DNA of 23,886 nucleotides from Chara braunii. Its lineage: Eukaryota > Streptophyta > Charophyceae > Charales > Characeae. The first letter of the stretch is position 1; every line of letters starts with the position of its first letter. The notes beneath the pieces are model-generated. The model was not told where the DNA came from, searched no databases, and saw nothing but the letters and a program-made list of their open reading frames with translations. The stretch is from positions 1,402,197-1,426,082 of the forward strand of contig BFEA01000390.1 in assembly GCA_003427395.1 (NCBI GenBank), given 5' to 3'. Below are positions 9,712 to 19,313 of the stretch, in pieces. The translations under genes and the position numbers were made by a program.

Positions 9712-9775
9712 GGGACCGCGGGATGTATAGTTGGCGCACCCGAGTAGAGCGGCGAAGGGACCGTGGGATGTATAG
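9712..9775. repeat. 45-bp spaced direct repeat
   Basis: GGGACCGCGGGATGTATAG at 9712 and GGGACCGTGGGATGTATAG at 9757 differ at one position. A weaker third match, GACCCGTGGGATTAT, follows at about 9795. Confidence 0.9.
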
Positions 9776-9874
9776 CTATCGTGGCCGTCTCGGCGACCCG
9801 TGGGATTATCTTGCGTCGTCTCAAGTTGTCTCTTGATTTTGTTTTGTTTTACTCCTGCGTGACATGGCCGAGAT

Positions 9875-9905
9875 GGCTCCCGTACCTTGCAAAAAGGTGG
9901 GAGCC
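9875..9905. repeat. 12-bp bulged hairpin
   Basis: GGCTCCC (9875-9881) pairs with GGGAGCC (9899-9905) and ACCTT (9884-9888) with AAGGT (9894-9898), with a 2-nt bulge (GT) and loop GCAAA. All pairs are Watson-Crick. Confidence 0.95.
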
Positions 9906-10239
9906 AATGCGCTCGACACCGGTAGGTCCAATCAGTCCGGTCTAGGTCGTGTCTAGGCTAGTATAGGTTATAGATACCTTGAGGACATCGGTTCAGGGCC
10001 TTTTGGCAGTTGGTACCGAGTACATCGCTGCTGCGCTACGCGTGAACCGAAAGTGGTGACGGCTCAGCGTTGTGGGAGACAGACATAGCCGGACCTTCGA
10101 ATCGCCGACCATAGCTAGGACGTGCGCTATACTCTGTCAGCACGCAGGGCCGAACAGAGGTCTAGGCTGCTGAGGTTTGCTGGAGGCGAGAGAAGTTGGT
10201 GCCCTATTGGACCCTCCTCCGAAGTGGGGTCACAAGGTT

Positions 10240-10394
10240 GTGGCGCTGCAGCCATAGCTGCAGCTTCTTCCTCAAAGGTCATCTTGTCAGGATTTGGTGG
10301 CGCTGGTCTTCTTCTTCGTCCTCTGAGTGGCGCTTGGCCTCAGAGGCCTGTTTCAAGGTGGCGCTGGTCTTTGGGGGCAGTATTGGGTGGCGCT
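10240..10394. repeat. ~30-bp degenerate minisatellite (GTGGCGCT)
   Basis: GTGGCGCT occurs at 10240, 10297, 10327, 10358 and 10387, with the last four spaced 29-31 bp and partly sharing flanks. An 8-bp hairpin, GCTGCAGC/GCTGCAGC (10245-10252 with 10257-10264, loop CATA), overlaps the first copy. A 13-nt palindrome, GGCCTCAGAGGCC, is at 10336. Confidence 0.8.
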
Positions 10395-10450
10395 TAATGT
10401 TTCAAGGGCTCAGGGGTGTCACGAGTGGTTACTCAAGGTTGGGGAGTGAA

Positions 10451-10474
10451 GCGCTGCTCATTTCTGAGCAGCGC
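10451..10474. repeat. Perfect 10-bp hairpin
   Basis: GCGCTGCTCA (10451-10460), loop TTTC, TGAGCAGCGC (10465-10474). About 0.2-0.3 such stems (10 bp or more, loop up to 8) are expected by chance in the whole window. Confidence 0.95.
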
Positions 10475-10519
10475 ACTGTAGGTCTGGAGTTATTCTGACA
10501 ATTTGAGTGTGATACTGGG

Positions 10520-11052
10520 TTTGGACTATCATCATTTCATTGTTTCTTGGATGTGATTTACTCGGCTTTCCTTTATGACTGGTTGTGAGGATTGAGTGTA
10601 GTGGATTGCACTATCAGTGTACCCTGTCATATCACATGGTCAAGTCTTCCGCTGTGTTTCTCTCTCCCTGTGCGGTGTGATACTCCTATCCTCTCCCCTT
10701 CCTTCTGCATATGTATGGGCATACCTGGGAGTCTATGTGAGTGAGTGTTGGTCTTCAAACAACAGACAACCAAAATCATAACAAAGAGGGAACTTGGGAT
10801 ATTGATTCTGGTTCATCCACTCATTGTTATTATTATTATTGGGAAGAAGAATAAGATTGGCGACGTCAAGGAGGAGGAGGAAGGTGGATAGAGAAGGGGG
10901 ATTTGTCATTGGTCTTGCTGATGTACTTCTTCTTCTTCTTCTTCTTTCTCTTTGCAAGTGCTTTCATTTCTTTCGCAATTGGGTGGCATTGTCTTTCATT
11001 GTGAATTTGCACTTTGGGAATGACCAGGATCGTAACAATGTAATCAATTAGT
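10520..11052. other. AT-rich unassigned stretch with microsatellites
   Basis: Contains TTA repeats (10826-10840) and CTT repeats (10926-10946). Open frames here are short and repeat-driven. No gene or structured RNA is recognised. Confidence 0.7.
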
Positions 11053-12070
11053 GCAATAACTCGGCTCAAATCATGCATCAGTTGTGGGCTGTGGGTCGTC
11101 ATTTTGGTCTAAGGGCCGAAATAGGGGTCAAAGGCCACACCCAAGCAAGGCCTAAAACTGGCCTTCAAAGGCCCAATGTGCAACAGTTAACTGTGGAAAG
11201 TCAAAGGTCAACAGCAGCTCAAAAATCTAGGCTCACGAGTCAAAGTCAACATGGACCCAGTCCAGGCCGCCGATCACACACACACACCTTTGGCTGTTTG
11301 CCACTATCTGTAAGGAATTTAGTCCAAGTGGGATTCTGCTACTGTATGGGATCCAGGCCATTGGCTGCGAGACAATCTAGGCCATCCTATCCACAGACCA
11401 GAGGCTGGTCAACTGGAGTCAACACTGTAAGTTGACCCAGCCCCTGCTGACAGACATTCAGTCTTGCACATGCTGCCTGACGCTGGCTGGACGCTAGCCT
11501 GATGCTGGTACTACGCTGGCTGGATGCTAGCTGGACGCAACGCCGCAGGACTACTAATGCTGCGTGCTGGCGGCGCCTGGCGCCATTCTCTGTCTTCAGC
11601 GCCAGCTGGAAACTTGATTATGCTGCTGTGGCTCTCGCTACAAAAATTATGACATTGATGGATACTGGCGAGGAGGTTAAGGATAAGGACTGTGAGATTG
11701 ATAATTGTGGAGGAAGCTTACCTGTTTGCGTTCGTAGTGGACGTTGCGCCCATCTTCATAAGGTGTCTGCACTGGCAAGCGCAATGATGAGATAAGCTAA
11801 TTGTCGGAGTGTGTCAGAGGGGACTGTCTGCTGATGTGGAGAGCAAAATGCCCGAAGAACAAGTGGGATTGTGAGGGAGATCTATCAGCTTTGTTGATGG
11901 GTACTTCCTCTTTCACTTTTTAAGTCTCATCTCCCCTCCATCATCCTCTCCTCTGGTGACCAGACGTTGGATTACCTGACTATATGTACGATTTTAGAGA
12001 CATTGAAACTGCGCTGAGACATTCTCTGCTCCGACATTGACGAGCTTCTCTTAAGATTGGGTTCATTGCA
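11053..12070 (+). mobile_element. Probable 5' LTR of the plus-strand Ty3/gypsy element
   Basis: The right edge is set by the PBS at 12074. The left edge is placed at 11053 because homology to other copies (module A at 19008-19184, module B at 20854-20939) begins there, giving about 1.0 kb. No matching 3' LTR is present in the window, so the LTR pair cannot be verified. Inside are a short CA run (11276-11285) and tandem variants of ACGCTGGCTGGAYGCTAGC (about 11480-11530). The ends TG...CA are not certain at the left side. Confidence 0.65.
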
Positions 12071-12073
12071 ATT

Positions 12074-12085
12074 TGGTATCAGAGC
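12074..12085 (+). promoter_or_regulatory. Primer-binding site, complementary to initiator-Met tRNA
   Basis: TGGTATCAGAGC is the standard minus-strand priming site of plant LTR retrotransposons that use tRNA-iMet. It sits three bases after a ...TTGCA that would be the LTR end. This fixes the element's orientation (plus) and the right edge of its 5' LTR. Confidence 0.95.
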
Positions 12086-13497
12086 GATTTCCTCCAATCC
12101 GCCGCAATCTGCTGGTGCACGTGGTGCCGCGCGGAGATATTGTAATTGTGCTCTCGATCGTGCGCTCCGCGCGTCTTGATATATATGTCTCCTTTGTGCG
12201 CGCACGAATCTGACGATGATGATGATATGTGTATCGCTAGAGTTCATTCTGCGGCAGGATCAAACTCTGTTTTTTTATTATGGCTTAATTTCTGGTTTGT
12301 AGGATTTGAAGCTTCAACAACGAGTTTACCAGTTCCAGTCAATCCAATCTTAGTTAGTCAGCTAGTTGAATTACCAATTGAACATAACAAGGTGTAGCGC
12401 AGTCTGGTTGGTGGGAACGCTGACATGGCGCCAGGCAATTGGCGGGAGTAATGGTTGGCGGAATGCTGACGTGGCGCTGGCCAACCAGCAAGAGCAAGAG
12501 AGAGAGCTGTGACGTTGCTTTGTGGGATCGATGTGCACTTGCTGACGTGGCATGGCACGCACCTGACAAGGAAGCAGCGGGGAAGCTGAGGGTCACATTG
12601 TCTGACGTGGAACTTACCACAGTGTGGCGACTTACCTGCTGATGTGGCACATACCGAAGCGTCGTGACTACCTGCCGACATGGCACCTCCGAAGCAGCAA
12701 CAACACATCAGGTTGATGTGGCTGAATGAAGACTACCCAGTGATCACATACGGATTGGGCAGACACTTGCTGCTCATGGGGACCCATCTGATGTCCTTCG
12801 GCGATCTGCCACTTAGCCTTGATTGGAATGTGACACGACAGATCTGACGTGCGTTGCCATCCGCTGAAGAATGGTGGGAACAGTTACTTGCACTTGTTTG
12901 GTCTGGCGGGCGGTACAGCACGAGACTGTGCTGTATTGCCACTCGTAAGAAGTTGTGCCTGGACACAGGCATCTCCGAGGAAGACAGGGAAAGAGAAGAT
13001 CAGCTGACACATTGTTGATTGATGGTGTTGCTGATTAATTGATGATGCTTACCTGCCGCAGGATGTCTTGTGGATGTCTGCAAACTCACCATCATGTTGT
13101 TGTCTTGATCAAGCTGGCCGTGGCTGCGAAAACCTGTACAGACTATAGGAAAATCATCATCAGAAAGGAAACCAGCACAGTTAGACTTAGGAAAGAAAAC
13201 TGAGTTCTGATTCCATAATTATTTTTGTTTCTTGAGAGTTTTCAAGACATAAAGGATCTCGAATGTATTTCTTGCAGTAGGAATTTGAATTTGTCTTGTA
13301 ATGTGGCCGTGGAATTTGAAATTGTCTTTTCGAGTTTATTGTGCGGTGTGTTCACTGAGAAATATGGCATATACCTTCGGAACTGTTTGCATGCGTCCAT
13401 CTTGACTAGATTCATCCCTCTCTTCTCTCCCATCTCGATTACCTTCTTTGCTGATCACGGAGTGATGCAAACGTGGCCAAGTAAAGGAAAGACGGCA
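12086..13497 (+). other. Retrotransposon leader / untranslated region
   Basis: Sequence between the primer-binding site and the first gag-like peptide. No credible coding sequence is found. It holds the CTGACRTGG minisatellite (12419-12722). After about 13140 it becomes A/T-rich and unrelated in composition, so part of it may be a further insertion. Confidence 0.55.
12419..12722. repeat. Degenerate minisatellite with TGACGTGGC-like core
   Basis: The 11-mer GCTGACGTGGC or a close variant starts at 12419, 12465, 12541, 12601, 12638, 12674 and 12712. The last four are spaced 36-38 bp and share more of the unit (about TGCTGAYRTGGCACATACCGA). An eighth weaker match, TCTGACGTGC, is at 12844. The core resembles plant bZIP-binding motifs (ABRE ACGTGGC, UPR-type TGACGTGG), but binding is only inferred. 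Confidence 0.8.
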
Positions 13498-14214
13498 AGA
13501 AATGTTGGGCCGTATTCACCAACTGCTCACTGAAATGTACGATGTTGGGCCAAACGCTGAACAGCACATACGCAGCCAGTTCGATCTGCGAGCAGCAGAA
13601 AACGAACCCACGAGGGCTGAAACTGTTGTTCAGATGCTGGAGATCAGCGGAAGGGTGCATCAGATTGTTGATCGGGGATGACTGGCCCTCGAACACTTTG
13701 TTGTTGAGCAGTTTGCGCGGATAGCTGGTGCAGAGGATCAAGAAGAAGGGAACGGAGAAGCAACTGAGAGGGAAGAAAGAACCCGAATTAGCTGAAGTTA
13801 TCGTGGACGACACAATTAAACAGTTGCAAGCTGCACTGGATGCAGAAATGAGAAGAAAAGAAGCCTATGCAAAAAAAAAACAAAAAAGAACAACAGGCAA
13901 AGAAGGTAGAAGAGATAAAACAGAAATTTCACGTTGCGGCTGAGAAACTGATGTGGTGTCTGTCTTGCAAGACATGATGGCCTCCCCCCACACCTGAAGA
14001 TTAAGATTGACAACATCACCGCAGATTGCAGACGGTGACAGGACTTGTCAAAGGGAAAAACAAGGTCATGCAAGAAAAGGTAGCCGAGGAGAAAGAAGAG
14101 AAAAAAGAGCCTCAAGAGAAATTAATGAAAGCCGTCATGAAACCCCATGACACAAAAAAAATTACCCCACGAAGAAGGAAGGAGGGGAAAAAACGAAGAG
14201 AAAATAAAAGGTGA
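13498..14214 (+). pseudogene. Gag N-terminal region (frameshifted, Lys/Glu-rich)
   Basis: A helical segment MLGRIHQLLTEMYDV...QHIRSQFDLRAAENEP (from about 13505) is followed by VVQMLEISGRVHQIV and an in-frame stop at about 13678, then VEQFARIAGAEDQ. A frame change near 13735 leads into KKKGTEKQLRGKKEPELAEVIVDD and a coiled-coil-like Lys/Glu stretch, and a further Lys/Glu-rich piece is at 14026-14214. Its position between leader and capsid core suggests a gag N-terminus of the same element. I recognise no named domain. Confidence 0.6.
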
Positions 14215-14249
14215 AAATGAAGTTGCCTTTTACTGACAACGGAAAGAGA

Positions 14250-14983
14250 GGAAAGCATTTGCTTTTACCTATTGTCGGACCACTCCGGTGGCGGAGGACA
14301 GTCAAGTTGCCTTCTCCACCTCTTGTCTGAGAGCAGTTGCAAAAGAGTGGGTATTGTCTGAGGCCAATGCTGCTGGCTTTGAGGATATTGGTGATTGGGC
14401 AAAAATCATGACCTTGCGGGAATTTCTCCAGAGGACAAAGGAGAGATTCCTCGACAAAACAACAGTCGACAAGGTATTCGCTGAGCTCGCCACCATTAGT
14501 CTGAAATGTTGGTCCAGTGTCGAATCTTTGTCCCGTGACGTGGATCGTTTGTTTCAGGTACCTGGATTGAACCTTCAAGATAACCAGGTCCTTTATATCT
14601 ACTCACTTGCATCGTTGGAGCCATACGCAAACAACTCCTGGCAAAAGCTAAGTTACAGGCAATTAACGGATCTTGCCCTTCAACGAGAGCAGATGACCGC
14701 GCAGGTGGGTACCTATGCTAACATTGTGAGGAGTGGACAGACAGGTGGGTATAGGAATGGGAAAAGTGTCCTATGGACGCAGAAGCGAAGGACGACACTC
14801 TCGTCGATGAGACTGTCGAAACATCGCCACTCAATGAGACAAGAGGGTGAAGCAAGTGGTGGCAGTGAGTCTGGAAAGGGTGACGTCACCACCATGGTGG
14901 CCAACAAGGGTGGCACCAACCGTAACGGTCGATTTAAGAAGAGGCGGCCACGCTCCTTACCCGAGCATCCTGGCATTGCTTAG
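14250..14983 (+). pseudogene. Ty3/gypsy gag capsid core
   Basis: About 230 codons are open without interruption. The sequence has the usual features of the retrotransposon gag family: a conserved Trp-rich start (AVAKEWVLSEANAAGF), a central REFLQRTKERFLDKT segment, the helical stretch VESLSRDVDRLFQVPG, and SLEPYANNSW further on, ending in a basic Gly/Arg/Lys-rich tail. This is the structural capsid protein of the element. The first 40 or so codons upstream (14214-14287) are in another frame, so a frameshift separates this core from the N-terminal gag portion. It lies directly ahead of the zinc knuckle. Confidence 0.85.
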
Positions 14984-15049
14984 GGCAGGCCCCAGGAAAA
15001 GATGGGTCTGACGTAGACTGAATGGTAGGAACGGATGGATAACCAGCAG

Positions 15050-15091
15050 TGTCTGAAATGCAGCACTGAGGGACATTTCATTGCATGGTGT
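15050..15091 (+). other. Gag CCHC zinc knuckle
   Basis: The peptide CLKCSTEGHFIAWC fits C-x2-C-x4-H-x4-C exactly, the nucleic-acid-binding knuckle of retrotransposon nucleocapsid. It is in the same frame as the gag core (14288-14983) but separated from it by three stop codons (14981-15040), at least one of which (TGG TAG GAA) looks like a C-to-T change. Confidence 0.9.
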
Positions 15092-15257
15092 CCCCTCATC
15101 TGTAACCCAAAAGGGAGCAGCAAGTAGGAGTAGCATGTGCTCCTACTGAGTTCGTGTTTTTGGACAAAGGTACGACAACCCCTTTCAACCCCTTTACTTG
15201 CAAGGCAACGGAGGACTCTTCTTCGGCCCATCATTCGGGACAACCTGAAAAAGTATT

Positions 15258-15735
15258 GTGTTTTGTTTCTTTGGTGATCTCCTCGACGAACTTGGTTGTG
15301 AACTCATTGCGTTACGAGGTGCACGGGCTAAGAAAGCAAAGTCTAAGGGTGAACTGATGATAGCCGACGTAGGGACTGCGCACACATGTGCAAGTGCCTT
15401 CATAGACCCTAGGTCTACACGGTCCTGTATCTCAGCAAAGGAAATTCGTCAGCTGCATCTGGGATAGTAGTGCAGGACCTTCCGCGACCTATCACGTTTA
15501 TGCTTCCTAATCAGCGCACGATAATTCTCTCAATTTGTACATCGTGTGAAATGTTATTTTAAAACTAAGGAAAAATGATATTGAATGAAGTAACCTTCCT
15601 CATTAAAAAAAACCTGCCTTTTGATATGATTTTGGGAACGGATTGACACAAGGAGGCTTGACCCGAAAGTCACAAGACTGTCAAATTGAAGGATGAAAAA
15701 TCCAAAATGGAGTCAATTAAACTGTTTTACAAGTC
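15258..15735 (+). pseudogene. Retrotransposon protease region (decayed)
   Basis: Remnant of the aspartic protease between gag and RT. KSKGELMIADVGTAHTC is followed by AFIDPRSTRSCISAKEI (about 15397-15447), the active-site region, but with Asp-Pro-Arg where the family has Asp-Ser/Thr-Gly. Downstream are DLPRPITFMLPNQRTIIL and, after frame changes, NEVTFLIKKNLPFDMILGTD (about 15588-15646), the typical end of the domain. Stops follow. The active site is lost. Confidence 0.78.
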
Positions 15736-15879
15736 TGGTTTTGACTCATCACCGTCTTTTTGTTTTAAGAATCTACCAGGCTTTCTGCAAGGAATATGAA
15801 AGTGAACAATATACAAAAAAACAAGTTGCTAAATCACACAGATGTCCAGGTAGTCATAACGAAGCACAAAGTACAAAAT

Positions 15880-16845
15880 GCACCAAGAAATCATCCATAT
15901 AGAGCAATACAATGAAGTCATGAGCCAATGTTCAAGCCCGTGTGCCACACCAACACAGTATCCGAAATCGCTCCTCTCTGTCTGGCTCCCAGCGCCCAGC
16001 CTACTCTACTTGACTACCCTACCTACAGCTGGTTCACGCAACAGGCCCTCTCGAAGACCAATGTACATGATTGTCAACACCATAGCAGACCTCTCTTCAT
16101 GCACCAGGTGCGTATCTCGTCACCCTCAATCAGACCTGATCACCCACATTATTCCCTGACGCCCAGCCGGCCGGCTATGGCTGCCTGTGCCCTGCTGCCC
16201 TGCAGCACCCCACTTCACCACTACGCACCCCGTCAGCACCCTTGGCATCATTGCAGCATCAAGCGATAGCGCAGCAGCACTTCCGCATTGCCTGCACTGC
16301 CCAGAATGTCTGGCCTGGGCTGTCTCACTTCTTTCATGGAAGTGGCAGCCTCCTGAATGCTGCGTGTAGCCTGGCTGGAAGCTTCCAGTAGCTTCCGGTT
16401 GGGCCTCAGACCCCTCGCCCAGGCCCGAGACTACAGTTGAGGGCCTGGGCCCCTTTTCAGTTGGGCACGGCCTGAGTCTCCGGACTTGGGGTTGTTTGTT
16501 GCATCTATGCAGGGCTCCCAAGCAAGTGCGTCGGCAGTACTGCTTTTCGAAAGGCCGATGGCCTGCTTCCCAATGTATCGGCCCTGCTTTGTGTGTATGT
16601 GCCCAGGTGTAACCGTCAAGGCCTGGGCCAACTGTATGACGCAACTTGTTGAGGCTCACGCGTCTACCCAACCAATTGGCGTGCTGCGAGAGCCTGAATA
16701 CCCACATATGGAAATTTCAAATTCTGGCCTCTGACGAATATTCAGGCTCGCCTTCACTTCAGAGCAGGCACTCGACTTGCTGGGGGCCTTAGCCCAGAAC
16801 ATGTGATGTCTGATAGGGCCCCTTGAGGACTTGTTCCTCACATTT
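15880..16845. mobile_element. GC-rich unassigned insertion between protease and RT
   Basis: The distance from the protease end (ILGTD, about 15640) to the start of RT (about 17050) is roughly 900 bp longer than the pol spacing expected for this family. The extra block is compositionally different: C/G-rich with many GGCC and CAGC motifs, while the retrotransposon on both sides is A-rich. Its borders are approximate and I see no terminal repeats or target duplication. A 193-codon minus-strand open frame (16126-16707) shows no recognisable motif. It may be a nested repeat such as a solo LTR, but this is inference. Confidence 0.5.
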
Positions 16846-17158
16846 CGAAGTATGGTCACAAAAAAGAAGTTGGCACAGGATGTGACGATGCTACTCGTCA
16901 AAAGAGTGGGTGATTGTTCTTCGTCCTATCCACTTTCTATCAATAAACTACTTACTGAATATAAGGACTTGCAGATTGAACCAACGGAGTAACTGAGCGT
17001 CATATAAACCACACCATTGAGTTCATACCCGCAAATGACCAATTTACCGAATGTCCCCGAGGCAACTTGAAGACCTGAAAAAGCAACTGCAAGAACTTAC
17101 AGAAAAATGATGGATTCGACCAAGTTCCTCTCCCTATGGTGCACGTGTTCTATTCATA

Positions 17159-17310
17159 CCTAAAAAGGAAGGAGAAATTGGACTCTGCATTGACTACCGA
17201 GGATTGACTTCCGTAACCATCAACAATGTGGAACCCTAAAAAGGAAGGAGAAATTAGACTCTGCATTGACTACCGAGGATTGAATTTCATAACCATCAAG
17301 AACGTGGAAC
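17159..17310 (+). repeat. 76-bp tandem duplication inside RT
   Basis: CCTAAAAAGGAAGGAGAAAT begins at 17159 and again at 17235 (offset 76). The two copies cover the FIPKKEGE to NNVEP part of RT and differ at roughly half a dozen positions. The second copy fits the downstream reading better. Confidence 0.92.
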
Positions 17311-17725
17311 CCCTTTCTCGAATTACTGATATTTTCAACCAACTGCAAGGTTGTAAGTACTTCAGTAATATTGATATGAAGTCAGGATACCACTAGATCG
17401 AGGCGGCACCTGAAGATAACACAAGACGGCATTCAGAACAAGGTATGGGCACTATGAGTTTCTTGTGATGCCCTTTGGCTTGACTAACGCCGCCGCAACC
17501 TTGAAGAGGTCTATGAACGAACTATTTAGGTAGTGGCTAGATCAATTCGTAATGGTGTATCTCAACAACATCCTCATCTATAGTAAAATGTTCGAAGACA
17601 ATGAAAAATACTTGCGAATGGTTCTAGGGAAGTTAAAAGAAGATAATTATAAGTTGAATCCTAAAAAGTCGAGTTTGCTAAAGTTGAGGTACTCTATCTT
17701 GGACACATAGTAAATGAAGAAGAAC

Positions 17726-17843
17726 TAAGGCCAGAAAAAAAAAAAAATTACAGCAATTGGGGACTGGCCTAAACCCAAAGACCGTAAGGCCAAAAAAAAA
17801 AACAATTACAGCAATCAGAGACTGGCCCAGACCCAAAACGGTC
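17726..17843 (+). repeat. 59-bp tandem duplication inside RT
   Basis: TAAGGCCA, an A-rich run, ATTACAGCAAT, GACTGGCC and ACCCAAA occur in the same order starting at 17726 and at 17785. The copies differ at several positions, including the length of the A run. Confidence 0.88.
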
Positions 17844-17959
17844 ACTGAATTGCGATCTTTCCTAGGACTTGCTACCCATTATAGGAAGTTCGATAACCTT
17901 AACCCTTATAGTTGCACCCATGAGGAGATTGCTAAAGGAAGAGAAACCTTGGTTATGGG

Positions 17960-18340
17960 ATAAAGGCTTCGAGTCCGCATTTAAGAAGTTGAAACACGCG
18001 CTAACTCGTTAGCCTATTTTGAAGATTGTTGATCCATCACTTCCTTTCATTGTTACAACGAATGCTAGTCAAGTTGGGATTGGGGCTGTGCTACAACACG
18101 GTGATGGGAAAGGCTACAAACACCTTCCATTGAAGCGTTGGACACATGGAATTACTACTTGTTCGAAAGACACTTCATGGTCTATTTAGATCACTCGACC
18201 CTGAAGTGGATTACGACAGAACCCCAACTCTCCGACGAGTTAGTAAGATGATCTGCATTCATTGACATGTTCGACTTGAGTTGAAAACCATTAACGGTAA
18301 GTCTAACGCTGTTGTTGATGCTTTATAAGGCGTTCTGATT
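17960..18340 (+). pseudogene. Ty3/gypsy RNase H remnant
   Basis: Follows the RT in order. It begins FESAFKKLKHALT, then has the motif FIVTTNASQVGIGAVLQ (about 18045-18095), HFMVYLDHSTLKWI (about 18172-18215) and finally SNAVVDAL near 18304-18327. The first catalytic Asp is replaced by Asn (AAT, 18061-18063). There are several stops, and a segment seems to be missing between the lysine-rich region near 18115 and the HFMV block. Not functional. Confidence 0.85.
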
Positions 18341-18539
18341 TCTTTGGTGCCATTGTTACCTACCTTGTCAGTATGACTTAGTTAAAGCACCGAACTCGAC
18401 AAGGGATGTTGGGGATTCAATATGGAGTCCTTTCGTTCAAACCTTTCAGAAGAACCTTGAAATCTTCCCAGAGTACCAAATGATTGATGGCTTGCTCTTC
18501 TTCAATTGATCAAATCGAAGAAAAAATATGCATTCCTCA

Positions 18540-18745
18540 TAAAGAAAATATCAAAAGTATGGGAATGTCATGATATTGAGGGTCACTTCGGGTTTATGAA
18601 GACACATGTGAATGTGAGAGAGCTTTCCGAATGGAAAGGAATGAAAGAGGATGTGTGAACCTATGTGAGAACTTGTCATGTCTGCCAAAGGAATAAGTCG
18701 TCTAACGAAAATCCTTTGGGAATGCTCGGAATGAAAATAGTCAGG
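18540..18745 (+). pseudogene. Integrase zinc-binding region (truncated)
   Basis: An H2C2 zinc finger of Ty3/gypsy integrase is readable as CHDIEGHFGF followed, after one in-frame stop (18657-18659), by TCHVCQRNKS. Both His and both Cys are kept. The catalytic core that should follow is absent: sequence resembling the family stops near 18745 and is replaced by unrelated sequence and T-rich repeats. The element is therefore 3'-truncated with no integrase core and no 3' LTR. Confidence 0.85.
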
Positions 18746-18784
18746 TGCCCCCCCTGCCTGCCATCAGCGACCACCAGTTCCGAT

Positions 18785-18945
18785 TTTTTTTTTCTTTTTT
18801 TTTTTTTTATCTGCCTCGTGCGCGTGCGTGTTGGGCCGCGTCTCCTACACCACCCCCCTTCTTCTTCATCATCACCATCTTCTTCTTCTTCTTCTTCTTC
18901 TTTTTCTTTTTCTTCTTCTTCTTCTTCTTTTTCTCCTCCTTCTTC
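18785..18945. repeat. Poly-T and CTT microsatellite
   Basis: T runs at 18785-18809 and a CTT/TTC array from about 18857 to 18945, separated by a short unique stretch. The Phe/Ser-rich open frames here are repeat artefacts. The block begins just beyond the point where the retrotransposon at 11053-18745 is cut off. Confidence 0.92.
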
Positions 18946-19007
18946 GCACCTTTCTAGATTCTGCAGCAGCTACAGTTAATACGAATAAAGCAAATAATTG
19001 ACCCATC

Positions 19008-19184
19008 GCACGTTGGGCCTCTAAAGGCCAGTTTTAGGCCTTGCTTCGGGTACCCCACAACAGCAGGCCTTCGTTCAGGCAGTTTACATGACTTGGGTGT
19101 GGCCGTTGACCCCTATTTTGCCCCTTTGACCAAAATGACAACCCACAGCCAACGACTGATGCATGATTTAAGAAGAGTTATTGC
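19008..19184 (-). repeat. Repeat module A, copy 2 (3' LTR remnant)
   Basis: In reverse complement this matches 11053-11181. It shares GCAATAACTC, AAATCATGCATCAG, GGCTGTGGGT, CATTTTGGTC, ATAGGGGTCAA and CAAGGCCTAAAACTGGCC, with about 45 extra bases in the middle. It lies downstream of the integrase/chromodomain remnant on the same strand, where a 3' LTR would be. Confidence 0.82.
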
Positions 19185-19313
19185 GTTCCATCGGGCCCAA
19201 TTTCGAGTTTCGTCGCAGAAACCACTTTTTTAGTTTTATTAACCCACGCTCATACGTCGCGACAATATCAGGTACAGTAGGTAGAATTTCTTTCCTAGTG
19301 AACCATCTTGGTT

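Larger units (their letters stand above)
9430..10520. other. Unassigned non-coding region
   Basis: No frame shows a known domain. Composition is GC-balanced with several hairpins and short repeats, listed separately. It may be an old LTR (it begins TGTTGGGTTTCACGC), but no partner copy is present. Confidence 0.55.
16860..17960 (+). pseudogene. Ty3/gypsy reverse transcriptase (broken, with two internal duplications)
   Basis: RT domain of the plus-strand element. Readable in order: MSPRQLEDLKKQLQELTEK (about 17053-17107), [28 protein letters not shown], then a repeated copy of that block, [12 protein letters not shown] with motif A Asp intact, [11 protein letters not shown], the catalytic box as YLNN (17558-17569), LGHIVNEEELRPEK, and TVTELRSFLGLATHYRKF. 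Both catalytic Asp codons of the box are AAC. Frames are broken by stops (for example within YH*IEA and FR*WL), by a one-base shift near 17675, and by two tandem duplications of 76 and 59 bp whose lengths are not multiples of three. RT copies retrotransposon RNA into DNA; this copy cannot. Confidence 0.93.

Noticed and set aside
13225-13533. 102-codon plus-strand frame
   Set aside because: No ATG at its start, no recognised domain, and its end overlaps the better supported gag-like peptide in another frame.
16126-16707. 193-codon minus-strand open frame
   Set aside because: It lies in the GC-rich block, where long open frames arise easily, and has no recognisable motif or gene-like context.
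18665-18979. 104-codon plus-strand frame
   Set aside because: Only the first 20 or so codons are real integrase remnant (TCHVCQRNK); the rest is poly-T and CTT repeat.
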